Shown here: in pieces, positions 49,625 to 58,746 of the stretch
Position numbering within the stretch: the stretch's first letter is position 1
Layout: every line of letters starts with the position of its first letter
Assembly: GCA_029936425.1 (NCBI GenBank)
Contig: JAPYSU010000009.1
Location: forward strand, 1-64,000
DNA: 64,000 nucleotides
DNA from: Litorimonas sp.
GTDB lineage: Bacteria > Pseudomonadota > Alphaproteobacteria > Caulobacterales > Maricaulaceae
Direction: 5' to 3'
Notes under the pieces: model-generated
Database searches by the model: none
Seen by the model: only the letters and a program-made list of their open reading frames with translations
What the model was told of the DNA's origin: nothing
Translations under genes and position numbers: made by a program

Positions 49625-51046
49625 ATGAGCGTGGATTTAGAGACCGATTATGTGATTATCGGTAGCGGCGCGATCGGTATGGCTTTTGCCGACGAGCTGC
49701 TCCTCCAAACAGACGCGGATATTGTCATTATTGATCGTTTTGCCAAGCCGGGCGGGCATTGGAACAGCGCCTATCCCTTTGTCACCCTGCATCAACCTTC
49801 TAATTTTTACGGGGTCAGCTCCAAGGAATTGAGCCAGGGCCTGAAAGATCAAGTCGGCTGGAATAAAGGGCTCGGGGATTTAGCCTCCGGCCAGGCCATT
49901 CTCGCCTATTTCGAAGACGTAATGCGCCACACTTTTTTGCCCAGCGGTCGGGTGCGATATTATCCGCTTTGCTCTGTCGACGGAGAGATTGACACAGACG
50001 AGACCCAGAACGGGCGGATCGAGTTTCGCCACCATCTAAATGGGACGCGATTTACGGTAAAGGCCAAAAAGGTCGTGGATGCGACCTATCTGAAGACAAC
50101 GGTGCCTTCGACCCACAAACCGAATTTCACTTTGGAGCCATCCATATGTTTTATGCCGCTCAATGATCTGCCTAAAATTACGCAGCCTCCGGAAGGCTTT
50201 ATTGTTATTGGCGGCGGAAAAACGGGGATTGATGCCGTTTTATGGCTCTTGGAAAATCAGGTCGACCCGGACAAAATCACCTGGATAAAATCCCGCGACG
50301 GCTGGCTGCTCAATCGCGAAAACACCCAGCCTGCAGAAGAGTTTTTCTTCAACACGATGGGGGCGCAGGCCACTCAGTTCGAGGCCATTGCCGGGGCCAA
50401 GGACATGGACGACATGTTTGACCGCCTCGAAGCCGGAGGATATTTCCTCCGGCTTGATCCTGCGGTGCGGCCTACCATGTTTCACGGCGCAACGGTGAGC
50501 CCAGCCGAATTAAATGAGCTTCGGAAATTAAAAAATATCGTGCGCCTCGGACGGGTAGAACATATCGGCCTTTCGGAAATTACCTTGTCCCGGGGCCACA
50601 TTCCGACAAGCCCAAAGCATGTTCATATTGACTGCTCCGCCTCGGCCATTTCCAACCTCGAAGAAAAACCCATTTTCAAAGGACATTTAATTACGCCGCA
50701 AACCGTGCGGTCTTATCAACCTGTATTCAGCGCCGCCTTCATCGCCATGATCGAGGCAAATTACGAGACGGAAGCCGAGAAAAATAAATATTGCGGCGTC
50801 GTGCCCTTGCCCAATAGCGAAGCCGATTATATGCGCCTGACGGCGGCGTTCATGATGAACCAATATCTTTGGGGACAAACGCCGCAAATCCGCGACTGGC
50901 TTTTACAAAACCGTCTGGACGGGTTTTCCAAAATGGTCGCAAATATTGGTGCGGAAGAGATAGAGAAAAAGAAAGTCATGAAACGCCTGCGTGATAATGC
51001 CATGCCCGCCGCCATGAAACTCAATCAATTTATCGCGGCGCTTTGA
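49625..51046 (+). CDS. FAD/NAD(P)-binding oxidoreductase, monooxygenase-like
   Basis: A 473-residue flavoprotein with two Rossmann motifs: FAD-binding VIIGSGAIGMAFADELLLQ at residues 10-28 with acidic IIDRFAKPGGHWNSAYPF, and NAD(P)-binding FIVIGGGKTGIDAVLWLLE near 198. The order resembles flavin-containing monooxygenases or lysine/ornithine hydroxylases. A hydrophilic C-terminal extension ends AMPAAMKLNQFIAAL. The substrate is unknown. GGAGAGG precedes the ATG. Its last 22 bp overlap the end of the convergent EamA gene. Confidence 0.85.
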   Translation: MSVDLETDYVIIGSGAIGMAFADELLLQTDADIVIIDRFAKPGGHWNSAYPFVTLHQPSNFYGVSSKELSQGLKDQVGWNKGLGDLASGQAILAYFEDVMRHTFLPSGRVRYYPLCSVDGEIDTDETQNGRIEFRHHLNGTRFTVKAKKVVDATYLKTTVPSTHKPNFTLEPSICFMPLNDLPKITQPPEGFIVIGGGKTGIDAVLWLLENQVDPDKITWIKSRDGWLLNRENTQPAEEFFFNTMGAQATQFEAIAGAKDMDDMFDRLEAGGYFLRLDPAVRPTMFHGATVSPAELNELRKLKNIVRLGRVEHIGLSEITLSRGHIPTSPKHVHIDCSASAISNLEEKPIFKGHLITPQTVRSYQPVFSAAFIAMIEANYETEAEKNKYCGVVPLPNSEADYMRLTAAFMMNQYLWGQTPQIRDWLLQNRLDGFSKMVANIGAEEIEKKKVMKRLRDNAMPAAMKLNQFIAAL

Positions 51047-51897
51047 GTCTTGTATTTATTCCGGGTGAGCGTTGCCGCCGCGACCCCTGATAATATCAGC
51101 GCCGAAGCCGCCGCAAATCTAAATGTCAAAGGTTCCGCGACGAAAAAGACGCCGCCAAGGGCGGCAATGGCCGGAACGCTTAATTGGGCAATGCTTGCGC
51201 GGGTAACGGTTATGTCTTTCAGGACATGATACCAGAGCGCGTAGCCGAGAGCCGAGGTCACCGCCCCGGACGCAATCGCCAATGCCCAGCCCTTGGCGGT
51301 CGGCAAGGCCTCGGGCAGAACCCATAAGGCCGGGCCGCTAATCAAAATTAGAACCGCGCCCGCCCGGAGAAAATTTCCGGAGGTTCGGGCGGTGGGACGG
51401 CCTGCGCCCTTTCCCAATATGGAGTAAATTCCCCAGCCTATGCCGGAGCCCGCCATTAGGAACGCTCCTGTCAAAGAAGGCGCTTCTATTCCCGGACTTA
51501 AAAGATAAATCAGCCCCGCAATCGCCAGGATAAAGCCTGCCCACTGCCACCCACTGAGTCTTTCTCCCTTTGAGAAGCCGTATCCCAGCATGGTCAGCTG
51601 CACGGCGGCAAAGAGAATAAGCGCCCCCGTTCCGGTCGCGAGCAGAAGATACGCAAAGGAAAAGAACACCGCGTAAAGCAGGAGCGACCCTGCCCCGGCC
51701 CATGTGCCTTCCGAAACGCTGTCTTTTACGCCCGTCAGGCAAAGTAAAACGGCCGCCCCGGACACAATCCGGATGAGCGTATAACTCCACGCGCCAATGT
51801 CGCCGTCGACCAGAGCCAGCCGTCCGAGAACGGAATTGGCTGCAAAGGCGATGAGGGTCAGAACCGTTAGTCCAAAAATGATGAGCGCGCGCGGCAT
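51025..51897 (-). CDS. EamA/DMT superfamily transporter
   Basis: A 290-residue inner membrane permease with ten predicted helices in two EamA repeats. The first begins IIFGLTVLTLIAFAANSVLG, and the second GAFLMAGSGIGWGIYSILGK. ALGYALWYHVLKDITVTRAS and AIAALGGVFFVAEPLT are typical of drug/metabolite exporters. Export of amino acids or metabolites is the usual role; the cargo is unknown. Its 3' end overlaps the convergent flavoprotein by 22 bp. Confidence 0.9.
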   Translation of the reverse strand: MPRALIIFGLTVLTLIAFAANSVLGRLALVDGDIGAWSYTLIRIVSGAAVLLCLTGVKDSVSEGTWAGAGSLLLYAVFFSFAYLLLATGTGALILFAAVQLTMLGYGFSKGERLSGWQWAGFILAIAGLIYLLSPGIEAPSLTGAFLMAGSGIGWGIYSILGKGAGRPTARTSGNFLRAGAVLILISGPALWVLPEALPTAKGWALAIASGAVTSALGYALWYHVLKDITVTRASIAQLSVPAIAALGGVFFVAEPLTFRFAAASALILSGVAAATLTRNKYKTQSAAIN

Positions 51898-52049
51898 CCC
51901 GCTTCTCTATCAGAGCTTTCCGCGTGCCTCATCTTTTATTGCTCTTAAATTTACAAAGCCCCAATGGCGTGGCAGTCTGGGATAAGTGGCGGAACGGTTT
52001 AACAAATGTCCGCGTTAAAGTTTAGATTCCAGAGACTATCGAGAAATGA

Positions 52050-53219
52050 GTGAGTGTGGCTGAAAATTACATAAAACCTTTTCAGCCGCTTGGTGATTAT
52101 GACTGGCCGAGCACGCCCGTAGATCACAATCTGGACAAGCTGAAAGAGATACTGAAAAAGCGTGTCTTCAGGCGTAATGATAAAGACGGGATAGATTTGG
52201 ACAGGCTCGACCCCGCCGAGACGCGTCTTTTGGACGACATTGCCGCCCCGCCCGCCAATCACCCTTTGATGAAAGATCTTGATATTACGCTCTCCGAATG
52301 GATTGAATCAGACCCCCCGCCTGAAACCATAAAAACCATCATATTTCCGCCCTGTGACCGTGAAAGCTTTCTCAAAGCCTGGGCTGAAAAAAATAGTTAC
52401 GCCGTTCTGGAAGTTGCAGAATTTGACCGGAAAATGAGTAAGTCACCCTCTAGGATCGGAGACTTATTTGAGACTGAATTGCTGGTCATTCCCCGGCTTG
52501 AGGACTGGTTCCGCCGATCTGAAACCCATCTTTCCAGTCTTCGCCTGCTTTTATCCGCGCTGGAAACTTATCCGCAAAAAGTGGTTGTCGGATGTAATAG
52601 CTGGGCCTGGCAATTTCTTCGAAAATCCTGCGAAATCGATTCCATTTGTGTTAACCCGATGACCTTTCAGGCCTTTGACGCCGAGCGATTGAGCCATTGG
52701 CTGGAAGAGCTTTCCGGGGGAATGAAAGGCCGGGATCTGAAATTCAAATCGGCAAAAAGCGGAGATGACGCGTTCGACTTGAAATCCGGCGCAGAATCAA
52801 AAACTGAGTTTATGTCGGATCTGGCCAGTCAAAGCCTCGGCATTCCCTGGGTAGCCTGGAATATGTGGCGCGCCAGCCTGCGGGTGAGTTCGGAAAAAGA
52901 GCAATCTATTTCAAAATCCCAAAAAGACGAGAGCCAGCTTCAAACGCTCTGGATTTCTGAATTGAAAAGCTTTTCCTTACCCAAACATCAGGATCAACGA
53001 GCTTTACTGGTCCTGCAGACCCTCTTGATTCATAATGGCCTCAACCGCGACGATATTGATCTGACAGTGCCAAACAGCCATTATTCAAATGTTCTTCCGG
53101 CCCTGATTAACGCCGGCCTGGTGGAGAAGGTGGACGGTATCTATCACTGCGTCCCCGCTGCCTATCCGTCGATCCGAGACGGGCTAAGAAGCGCCGGATA
53201 TCCGATGGACGTGTTATAA
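52050..53219 (+). CDS. Uncharacterised soluble protein translationally coupled to an MscS channel
   Basis: A 389-residue cytoplasmic protein I do not recognise. There is no signal peptide or membrane helix. Residues 90-230 alternate buried strands and helices (TIIFPPCDRESFLKAWAEKN, LLVIPRLEDWFRRSETHLSS, VVVGCNSWAWQFLRKSCEID), suggestive of a Rossmann-like or degenerate P-loop fold, but no Walker A or B motif is present. The end (LLIHNGLNRDDIDLTVPNSH, then LPALINAGLVEKVDGIYHC) looks like a winged helix. The start GTG at 52050 has a weak ribosome site. Its stop shares a base with the MscS start (TAATG), so the two are made together. Confidence 0.7.
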   Translation: MSVAENYIKPFQPLGDYDWPSTPVDHNLDKLKEILKKRVFRRNDKDGIDLDRLDPAETRLLDDIAAPPANHPLMKDLDITLSEWIESDPPPETIKTIIFPPCDRESFLKAWAEKNSYAVLEVAEFDRKMSKSPSRIGDLFETELLVIPRLEDWFRRSETHLSSLRLLLSALETYPQKVVVGCNSWAWQFLRKSCEIDSICVNPMTFQAFDAERLSHWLEELSGGMKGRDLKFKSAKSGDDAFDLKSGAESKTEFMSDLASQSLGIPWVAWNMWRASLRVSSEKEQSISKSQKDESQLQTLWISELKSFSLPKHQDQRALLVLQTLLIHNGLNRDDIDLTVPNSHYSNVLPALINAGLVEKVDGIYHCVPAAYPSIRDGLRSAGYPMDVL

Positions 53220-54055
53220 TGCAAGTGACCGAAACCCAGGAAAAAGCCGCCCAGCTCCTCAATGACTTTCAGGACATTAGCTTTCTGAAAATCGTATTTA
53301 TTCTGGGGGCGAGCGTATTTCTTATTTGGCTTATCCGCCGCATGCTGCCCTATCTCGCTAATCGGGGGCCGAGCCAGTTACGGCTCTATATTTTGGGCGC
53401 AGTGCCTATTCTTCGCCTCACCATAATTCTGGCGGCGATACTCTGGATCATCCCTCTCATATTCAACATAACGGTTCAGAACTTCTTTGTGATTGCTGGC
53501 GCGGCCAGTGTCGCGATTGGTTTTGCATTCAAGGATTATGTCAGCGGGCTGATTGCCGGTTTTGTGGCTATATTTGAACGTCCTTACGGCCCGGGGGACT
53601 GGGTCGAAATAGACGGGGATTACGGCGAAGTTGTCTCCGTCGGGATGCGGGCTATCCGCCTCCGAACGGCGGCAGATGATGTGATAACCGTCTCTCATGA
53701 CCGTATCTGGTCACAGAATATTTCCAATTCCAATACGGGTTCGCAAACCCTGATGTGTATTGCCCATTTCTATCTGGAGCCAAATCATGACGCCGTTCAA
53801 ATGCGTAAAATTCTAACGGATGTCGGTCTGACCAGCGCTTATCTGAATTACAAAAAACCCTGTTTTGTTATCGTCAAACAGATGGAATACGGGACGCATT
53901 ATCAGCTGAAGGCCTATCCCTTTGACCTTCGCGATCAATTCATGTTTATCAGTGATATGACCGAACGGGGCAAAGCGGCGCTGGCCCGCGCGGGCGCGCA
54001 GGAACTTTCACTTGCGCTCAACACGCTTCCCCGTAACGCCGCGAACGGGGCTTAA
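53219..54055 (+). CDS. MscS family mechanosensitive channel
   Basis: A 278-residue inner membrane channel with three predicted transmembrane helices (about 23-42, 55-80 and 88-110). The pore-lining helix and upper beta domain are FFVIAGAASVAIGFAFKDYV, SGLIAGFVAIFERPYGPGDW, VEIDGDYGEVVSVGMRAIRL, RTAADDVITVSHDRIWSQNI. A soluble C-terminal domain follows. Length is close to E. coli MscS (286). It is coupled by TAATG to the unknown 389-residue protein, which may gate or use the channel (inference). The serine hydrolase starts 12 bp after its stop. Confidence 0.92.
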   Translation: MQVTETQEKAAQLLNDFQDISFLKIVFILGASVFLIWLIRRMLPYLANRGPSQLRLYILGAVPILRLTIILAAILWIIPLIFNITVQNFFVIAGAASVAIGFAFKDYVSGLIAGFVAIFERPYGPGDWVEIDGDYGEVVSVGMRAIRLRTAADDVITVSHDRIWSQNISNSNTGSQTLMCIAHFYLEPNHDAVQMRKILTDVGLTSAYLNYKKPCFVIVKQMEYGTHYQLKAYPFDLRDQFMFISDMTERGKAALARAGAQELSLALNTLPRNAANGA

Positions 54056-54067
54056 AAGGAGAATGAA

Positions 54068-55486
54068 ATGAAAAAATTAATTCTAGGCTGCGCCGCCGCG
54101 CCCCTGATTTTTGCCGCAAACGCTTTGGCTCAGAACGACGCCCCGACCCGGCAGGACCGCGCTCTGGCGGCCGGGTACAAAGCCATGTTTACCTGTTCGG
54201 CGACCTTTAACGGCGGCAAAACCCCGGAACAGATCGCGCAGGACGAATTAAATAATATTTACGGCGATTACAGCGCCGCCATGGCGGAGGTCCCGGAGGC
54301 CGAAATCGACGCGGCCAAGCAAATGGTCAGCGTCTCTTTTGCAGACGACATGCCGCCCCGCCTTTCTGTGTGGAGAGAGCATTTGGGATGCACCGCTTTG
54401 CCGCAAGGCGCGACATTTGAAGAGGCAAAACATTTACCCCGTGTGAAATTAAAAGCGCCCAAAATTGATCCGGCCGAGCTGGCCTGGCCGATGGGCGACC
54501 GCCTCCCGAACGCGCCTCTGCCGTCAGGAATTAAATCTGAAGACTTAGACGCAGCGGTCGAGAAAGCGTTCCAATCCGGCTTTGGCGGCGCGACCTCTGC
54601 TGTGCTGATTGTGCAAAACGGACGGATCATTGCGGAAAAATATAAGGACGGATTTGATAAAGACACCTCCCAGCGCACTTGGTCAGTCGCCAAATCCATT
54701 GCCGCCTCTGTCATCGGCGCGGCGCAGCAGGACGGAATACTTGATGTCAAAGACAAGGCGGGGCTTGAGGCCTGGTCGCGCAAGGGAGACCCCCGCGCGG
54801 AAATAACCGTTGAGAACCTTCTGCAAATGGCCAGCGGGCTGAATAGCGACCCGGCAGGAAACCGCACAGATAATGTTTATTTCGGCGGCGGTCTGGTCGT
54901 TCAGAACGCGTCGAAAAATCCGCTTGAAGCGCCGCCCGGCGCGCGGTGGCGCTACGCCAATAATGATACCATGCTCGCCATGCGGTCGCTGCGCGAAGCT
55001 ATGGGAAATGATAAGAAATATTTTGCTTATCCTTTCAAAGCGCTGTTTCATAAAATCGGAATGTATGACACAAATCCGGAAATGGATTGGGGCGGAGATT
55101 TTGTCATGTCCAGTCAGGTCTGGACCACGGCGCGCGATCTGGCCCGTCTCGGCACGCTTTATTTGAATGACGGCGTATGGGAGGGCGAGCGCGTCCTGCC
55201 CGAAGGCTGGGCCAATTACGTCGCGGCGCCCGCCCCGGCGCAACCCGAAAATCGTTTGGGGGAACTGGCAAGCGAGCCGGGGCGCGGCTACGGCGTACAG
55301 TTCTGGCGGTATGAAAACTATCCCGGCGTGCCAAACGATACCTATGCCGCGCTCGGCAATCGCGGGCAGTTTTTAATTATTATTCCCTCCCGCCAAACGG
55401 TCATTGTCCGGCGCGGTTATGATTGGAGAGGAAATTATTTCGACGGGCCCGCTTTTACGGCGGCCATCCTGGAAACGCTGGAATAG
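54068..55486 (+). CDS. Exported serine beta-lactamase-family hydrolase
   Basis: A 472-residue periplasmic or secreted hydrolase of the class C beta-lactamase/6-aminohexanoate-dimer hydrolase family. Signal peptide to about 21 (ANALAQ), an N-terminal domain of about 150 residues unique to this subfamily, then the catalytic SxxK in RTWSVAKSIAASVIG, the YxN motif in RWRYANNDTML, and near the end ALGNRGQFLIIIPSRQTVIV, where a HTG-like motif would lie. Substrate could be an amide, ester or peptidoglycan fragment; resistance to beta-lactams is not implied. AAAAGGAG precedes the ATG; it follows the channel gene by 12 bp, so it belongs to that operon. Confidence 0.9.
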   Translation: MKKLILGCAAAPLIFAANALAQNDAPTRQDRALAAGYKAMFTCSATFNGGKTPEQIAQDELNNIYGDYSAAMAEVPEAEIDAAKQMVSVSFADDMPPRLSVWREHLGCTALPQGATFEEAKHLPRVKLKAPKIDPAELAWPMGDRLPNAPLPSGIKSEDLDAAVEKAFQSGFGGATSAVLIVQNGRIIAEKYKDGFDKDTSQRTWSVAKSIAASVIGAAQQDGILDVKDKAGLEAWSRKGDPRAEITVENLLQMASGLNSDPAGNRTDNVYFGGGLVVQNASKNPLEAPPGARWRYANNDTMLAMRSLREAMGNDKKYFAYPFKALFHKIGMYDTNPEMDWGGDFVMSSQVWTTARDLARLGTLYLNDGVWEGERVLPEGWANYVAAPAPAQPENRLGELASEPGRGYGVQFWRYENYPGVPNDTYAALGNRGQFLIIIPSRQTVIVRRGYDWRGNYFDGPAFTAAILETLE

Positions 55487-55495
55487 CGGCTCTAA

Positions 55496-55648
55496 TCAGT
55501 CGTCGTAATAGGCGCGTTTATGGCTTTCACGCTTTTGGCGGCCTTTGGGTTTCTTCCCTTTGGGCGCCTCATACATAGACAAGTCGTAATCATAATCATT
55601 CTCCTCGGAAGAAGAGAATTCTTTGGTTTTTCTGTGACGTTTGGACAT
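55496..55648 (-). CDS. 50-residue highly charged small protein
   Basis: A short frame of 50 codons. The protein is MSKRHRKTKEFSSSEENDYD followed by YDLSMYEAPKGKKPKGRQKR and ESHKRAYYDD: basic ends around an acidic Asp/Tyr centre, no membrane segment, probably disordered. The support is a GGAGG ribosome site 4 nt from the ATG and protein-like, non-repetitive codon use. It ends 9 bp from the convergent hydrolase. Function unknown; the composition suggests nucleic-acid or ribosome binding. Confidence 0.65.
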   Translation of the reverse strand: MSKRHRKTKEFSSSEENDYDYDLSMYEAPKGKKPKGRQKRESHKRAYYDD

Positions 55649-55751
55649 AATGCCTCCATGCAACGTCAGTTAAAATCGCGGCTCATGCCTGATAATAACT
55701 ATAGTTTAGCCGCTAAAGCGGGTTTTTGAAAGTCAAAAATTCGGAGCGGGT

Positions 55752-56615
55752 CTAGAGCTGCGAAACTGACCTATAGAGATCCGGACGGCGGTCCCGGAAA
55801 AACCCGAAAGCCGCTCTTGCTTTTGTAATCTCGTCTAAGTCAAACGTGGCAACTCTATATCCGGTTCCGGTCTTGTCCATATCGGTGACAATTTCGCCGC
55901 GGTGGTCCGCAATAAAGCTCGTTCCGTAGAAAATCTGTCCGTCCTCGTCCCCAACGCGGTTGGAGGCGCAGACCGGCACAACATTGGATACGGCATGGCC
56001 GACCATGGCGCGGCGCCAGGGGCCACACGTATCGAGATCCGGCTCTTCCGGCTCACTGCCAATCGCCGTCGGGTAGAGCAGAATATCCGCCCCCATCAGC
56101 ATCATCTCGCGCGCCGTTTCGGGAAACCATTGATCCCAGCATATTCCGACGCCGATATTGCCGAATTTGGTCTCCCAGACCTTGAAACCCGTATTGCCGG
56201 GACGGAAATAAAATTTTTCCTCATAGCCCGGGCCGTCCGGAATATGGCTCTTGCGGTACACGCCCATGAGCGACCCATCGGCATCGACCATGACAAGGCT
56301 GTTATAATAATGCGGGCCGTCTTTTTCGAAAATAGACAAAGGCAACACCACGCCGAGTTCCTTGGCCAACGGGGCAAGCGCCGTCACGACCGGATGCGTC
56401 TCCCACGGATAGGCATTGGCAAATTCCCGTTCGTCTTCGCGTTTGCAGAAATAGGGGCCTTGAAACAGTTCGGGCGGCAAGATGACTTGCGCGCCGTCTT
56501 TTGCTGCGTCGCGGATAAGGCGTTCTACTGTTTTAATGTTCGCGTCCATATCCGCGCCGAACGCGGCCTGGGTGATGGCGACTGAAATGGTGTTTGTTGT
56601 GCGCGTCTTGGTCAT
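55752..56615 (-). CDS. aguB: N-carbamoylputrescine amidase
   Basis: A nitrilase-superfamily enzyme of 287 residues that converts N-carbamoylputrescine to putrescine, CO2 and ammonia. The catalytic triad is visible: Glu49 in VILPPELFQGPYF, Lys122 in YRKSHIPDGPGY and Cys159 in GVGICWDQWFPE, with the typical YPTAIGSEPEEPDLDTCGPW substrate segment. It is the last gene of the polyamine operon, 10 bp after agmatine deiminase whose product it uses. Confidence 0.96.
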   Translation of the reverse strand: MTKTRTTNTISVAITQAAFGADMDANIKTVERLIRDAAKDGAQVILPPELFQGPYFCKREDEREFANAYPWETHPVVTALAPLAKELGVVLPLSIFEKDGPHYYNSLVMVDADGSLMGVYRKSHIPDGPGYEEKFYFRPGNTGFKVWETKFGNIGVGICWDQWFPETAREMMLMGADILLYPTAIGSEPEEPDLDTCGPWRRAMVGHAVSNVVPVCASNRVGDEDGQIFYGTSFIADHRGEIVTDMDKTGTGYRVATFDLDEITKARAAFGFFRDRRPDLYRSVSQL

Positions 56616-56625
56616 AACAAATATC

Positions 56626-57678
56626 CTAAGCCGGGACTTGTTGTGAAATGCAATGGAATGATCCGCCGCCGGTCAGAATAGCGGGGGCGTTGATGGAATA
56701 AATATCCGGACGGCCAATGGCCTCCGCCAGGAGGTCTGTCGCCTCATCTGCGACCTCCTGCTGAGCCTCTGTTTCGACATAGGTCGGAACAATCAGGGAA
56801 TGATTGGCGATATAGAAATTCATATGGCTTGCAGGAATGACGTTCCCGTCTGCGTCCGTAATGCGGCCGGGCGACGGAATTTCGACAATTTCCAAACGGT
56901 GGCCATTGGCGTCCGTCGCCTTGGACAGCGTTTTGTAAATTGCTTTATAAATGTCCGCATTCGGGTCATCGTCCCCTGTCGGACGCATACACCCCACCAC
57001 GCCGGGCGCGAGGAAGCGGGCAATATTATCAACATGGCCGTCCGTGTGGTCATTGACCAAACCGTCTTCGAGCCAGATGACTTTTTCCGTTCCCAAAGTG
57101 TCTTTCAGCGCGTTGTCAATATCGGCCTCACTGAGGCCGGGGTTGCGGTTTTTATTCAAAAGACATTGGCGGGTGGTGATTATCGTGCCCATTCCGTCCG
57201 TTTCCAAAGCGCCGCCTTCGATAATGAATTTATGGCGTGAATTGGAAACCCCTTCAAACTTGGCAACAATATCTGCCATTTCGGCGTCACTGCCGAGCAG
57301 GTATTTCCCGCCCCAACCATTAAACTGAAACCCGGTCGCCGCGAGTTTATTATTCTTCTGAACAAAAAGCGGACCAGTATCACGCAGCCAGATATCTCCG
57401 ATATCCGCGTCGAATATTTCGGCGCGCTTATCAGCTATTAATTCGGCAAGCATTTTTTCTGCGCTGACGCGGGCTTCCGCGCCGCTCACCAGAACTTTAA
57501 TTAATTCGCCGCGCAGCTCGGGCGCGTCCGGATCGGGGCAGGCGATGGCGTTGAAAAACAACGCAGCTTCTTCCCGCGCAGGGGCGAGATTATCTTCCCA
57601 TAAATCGGCAGCACTTGGCCATGCCGACCAGACGGCTGAATGGGGTTCCCACTCAGCCGGAAAGCGAATATCCGTCAT
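56626..57678 (-). CDS. aguA: Agmatine deiminase
   Basis: A 350-residue guanidino-modifying enzyme (pentein fold) that hydrolyses agmatine to N-carbamoylputrescine. It shows FPAEWEPHSAVWSAWPSAAD, IWLRDTGPLFVQ, the acidic/His pair in EDGLVNDHTDGHVDNIARFL and the catalytic Cys343 in GGGSFHCISQQVPA, which also ends the protein as in relatives. Third gene of the operon, 24 bp after the deoxyhypusine-synthase-like gene and 10 bp before aguB. The source of agmatine, an arginine decarboxylase, is not in the window. Confidence 0.96.
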   Translation of the reverse strand: MTDIRFPAEWEPHSAVWSAWPSAADLWEDNLAPAREEAALFFNAIACPDPDAPELRGELIKVLVSGAEARVSAEKMLAELIADKRAEIFDADIGDIWLRDTGPLFVQKNNKLAATGFQFNGWGGKYLLGSDAEMADIVAKFEGVSNSRHKFIIEGGALETDGMGTIITTRQCLLNKNRNPGLSEADIDNALKDTLGTEKVIWLEDGLVNDHTDGHVDNIARFLAPGVVGCMRPTGDDDPNADIYKAIYKTLSKATDANGHRLEIVEIPSPGRITDADGNVIPASHMNFYIANHSLIVPTYVETEAQQEVADEATDLLAEAIGRPDIYSINAPAILTGGGSFHCISQQVPA

Positions 57679-57702
57679 GACAGACCTTGGTTTGAAATGA
57701 GA

Positions 57703-58731
57703 TTATGTCTCGAACAATTTGGCAAATTCACGGGCCGGACGGTTTTTCCAATCACAGGAATGATAGGCGTCGGAAGCGATCAAAGGCACAACGGTTCCGG
57801 CCTCGGCAAAGACCATTTGCTCCAGCGTTGTCTGAACCTTGCCCCAGCTGGCCGCTTCTTTCAGCGTTGAGCTTGAACACGCTCCGTCGCGCACATCAGC
57901 GACCGTGATTTGAACGGCGTACTTGTGCATCTCGGCTTCGACGCCGAGAATTTCCGCGCAAACAACGGTATCCTGAACAAAGTTTTTCGGCACGCCGCCG
58001 CCGACCATGAACAGCCCGGTCGAACCCGCCTTGATTTTGATGTCTGTCAATTCGCGGAAATCCGCAACGGAGTCGATAGAGACATAATTTCCGGGATTTT
58101 CCACCTGATGCTTCACAAGACCAAATCCGGCGGAGCAATCAGAGAAAGCCGGCACGAAAATCGGCACATTGTGATCATAGCACGTCTCGACCAGAGAGCC
58201 TTTTTTCTTGGCGTTGGTTTTCAGCCATTTACCCATTTCCCAGATAAATTCACGAGAAGAGTAAGGGCGGCGCTCAAGAGAATCCGTAATCTCTTTAATG
58301 ACGTGGTCACAGGCTTGCAGCTCTTCTTCGTCAATATAAGTGTCATAGATGCGGTCGATATAAAGATCGCGCAGATCGTTATCATCAACCTGGCTGTCGG
58401 CCTGATAGTGTTTGTAACCAAGCGCTTCAAAGAAATCCATGTCAACAATAGACGCGCCGGTCGAGACGATGGCGTCAACCATGCCGTATTTCACGAGATC
58501 GCGATAAACATGCATACAGCCGCCTGCAGAGGTCGAGCCGGCAAGCGTCAGAATGACGGAGCAATCCTTGTCATTGACGGCTTGCTTAAAGATGTCAGAA
58601 GCGCGGCCCACATCGCGAGAGGAAAAGGACATCTTCCCCATCGCTTCGATAATCGGGCGGGCATCAATTTTCGTAATATCGATATGTTCAACTGGGGTTG
58701 AGAGCAGTTGAGCTTTGGTGTTTTTAGTCAT
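57703..58731 (-). CDS. Deoxyhypusine-synthase-like polyamine aminobutyl transferase (homospermidine biosynthesis)
   Basis: A 342-residue NAD-dependent enzyme of the deoxyhypusine synthase family. Bacteria have no eIF5A substrate, and members of this clade are described as homospermidine biosynthesis proteins that transfer an aminobutyl/aminopropyl group to putrescine. Visible: LTLAGSTSAGGCMHVYRDLV, AIVSTGASIVDMDFFEALGY, VPIFVPAFSDCSAGFGLV, VGGGVPKNFVQDTVVCAEIL, and the active-site lysine in KEAASWGKVQTT (near 298). Second gene of the polyamine operon, 15 bp after ornithine decarboxylase, which supplies putrescine. The exact product (homospermidine or an agmatine derivative) cannot be read from sequence. 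Confidence 0.9.
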   Translation of the reverse strand: MTKNTKAQLLSTPVEHIDITKIDARPIIEAMGKMSFSSRDVGRASDIFKQAVNDKDCSVILTLAGSTSAGGCMHVYRDLVKYGMVDAIVSTGASIVDMDFFEALGYKHYQADSQVDDNDLRDLYIDRIYDTYIDEEELQACDHVIKEITDSLERRPYSSREFIWEMGKWLKTNAKKKGSLVETCYDHNVPIFVPAFSDCSAGFGLVKHQVENPGNYVSIDSVADFRELTDIKIKAGSTGLFMVGGGVPKNFVQDTVVCAEILGVEAEMHKYAVQITVADVRDGACSSSTLKEAASWGKVQTTLEQMVFAEAGTVVPLIASDAYHSCDWKNRPAREFAKLFET

Positions 58732-58746
58732 GTTTGAAGCTTTCAG

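Noticed and set aside
54068..55486. Antibiotic-resistance beta-lactamase
   Set aside because: Family includes esterases and amidases; the N-terminal extra domain and context give no reason to claim beta-lactam hydrolysis.
55708..55727. CCGC-TAAA-GCGG plus T run on the plus strand
   Set aside because: Only a 4-bp stem and more than 200 bp from any plus-strand gene end.
58004..58701. Long frame antisense to the deoxyhypusine-synthase-like gene
   Set aside because: Opposite a clearly conserved gene; no independent support.
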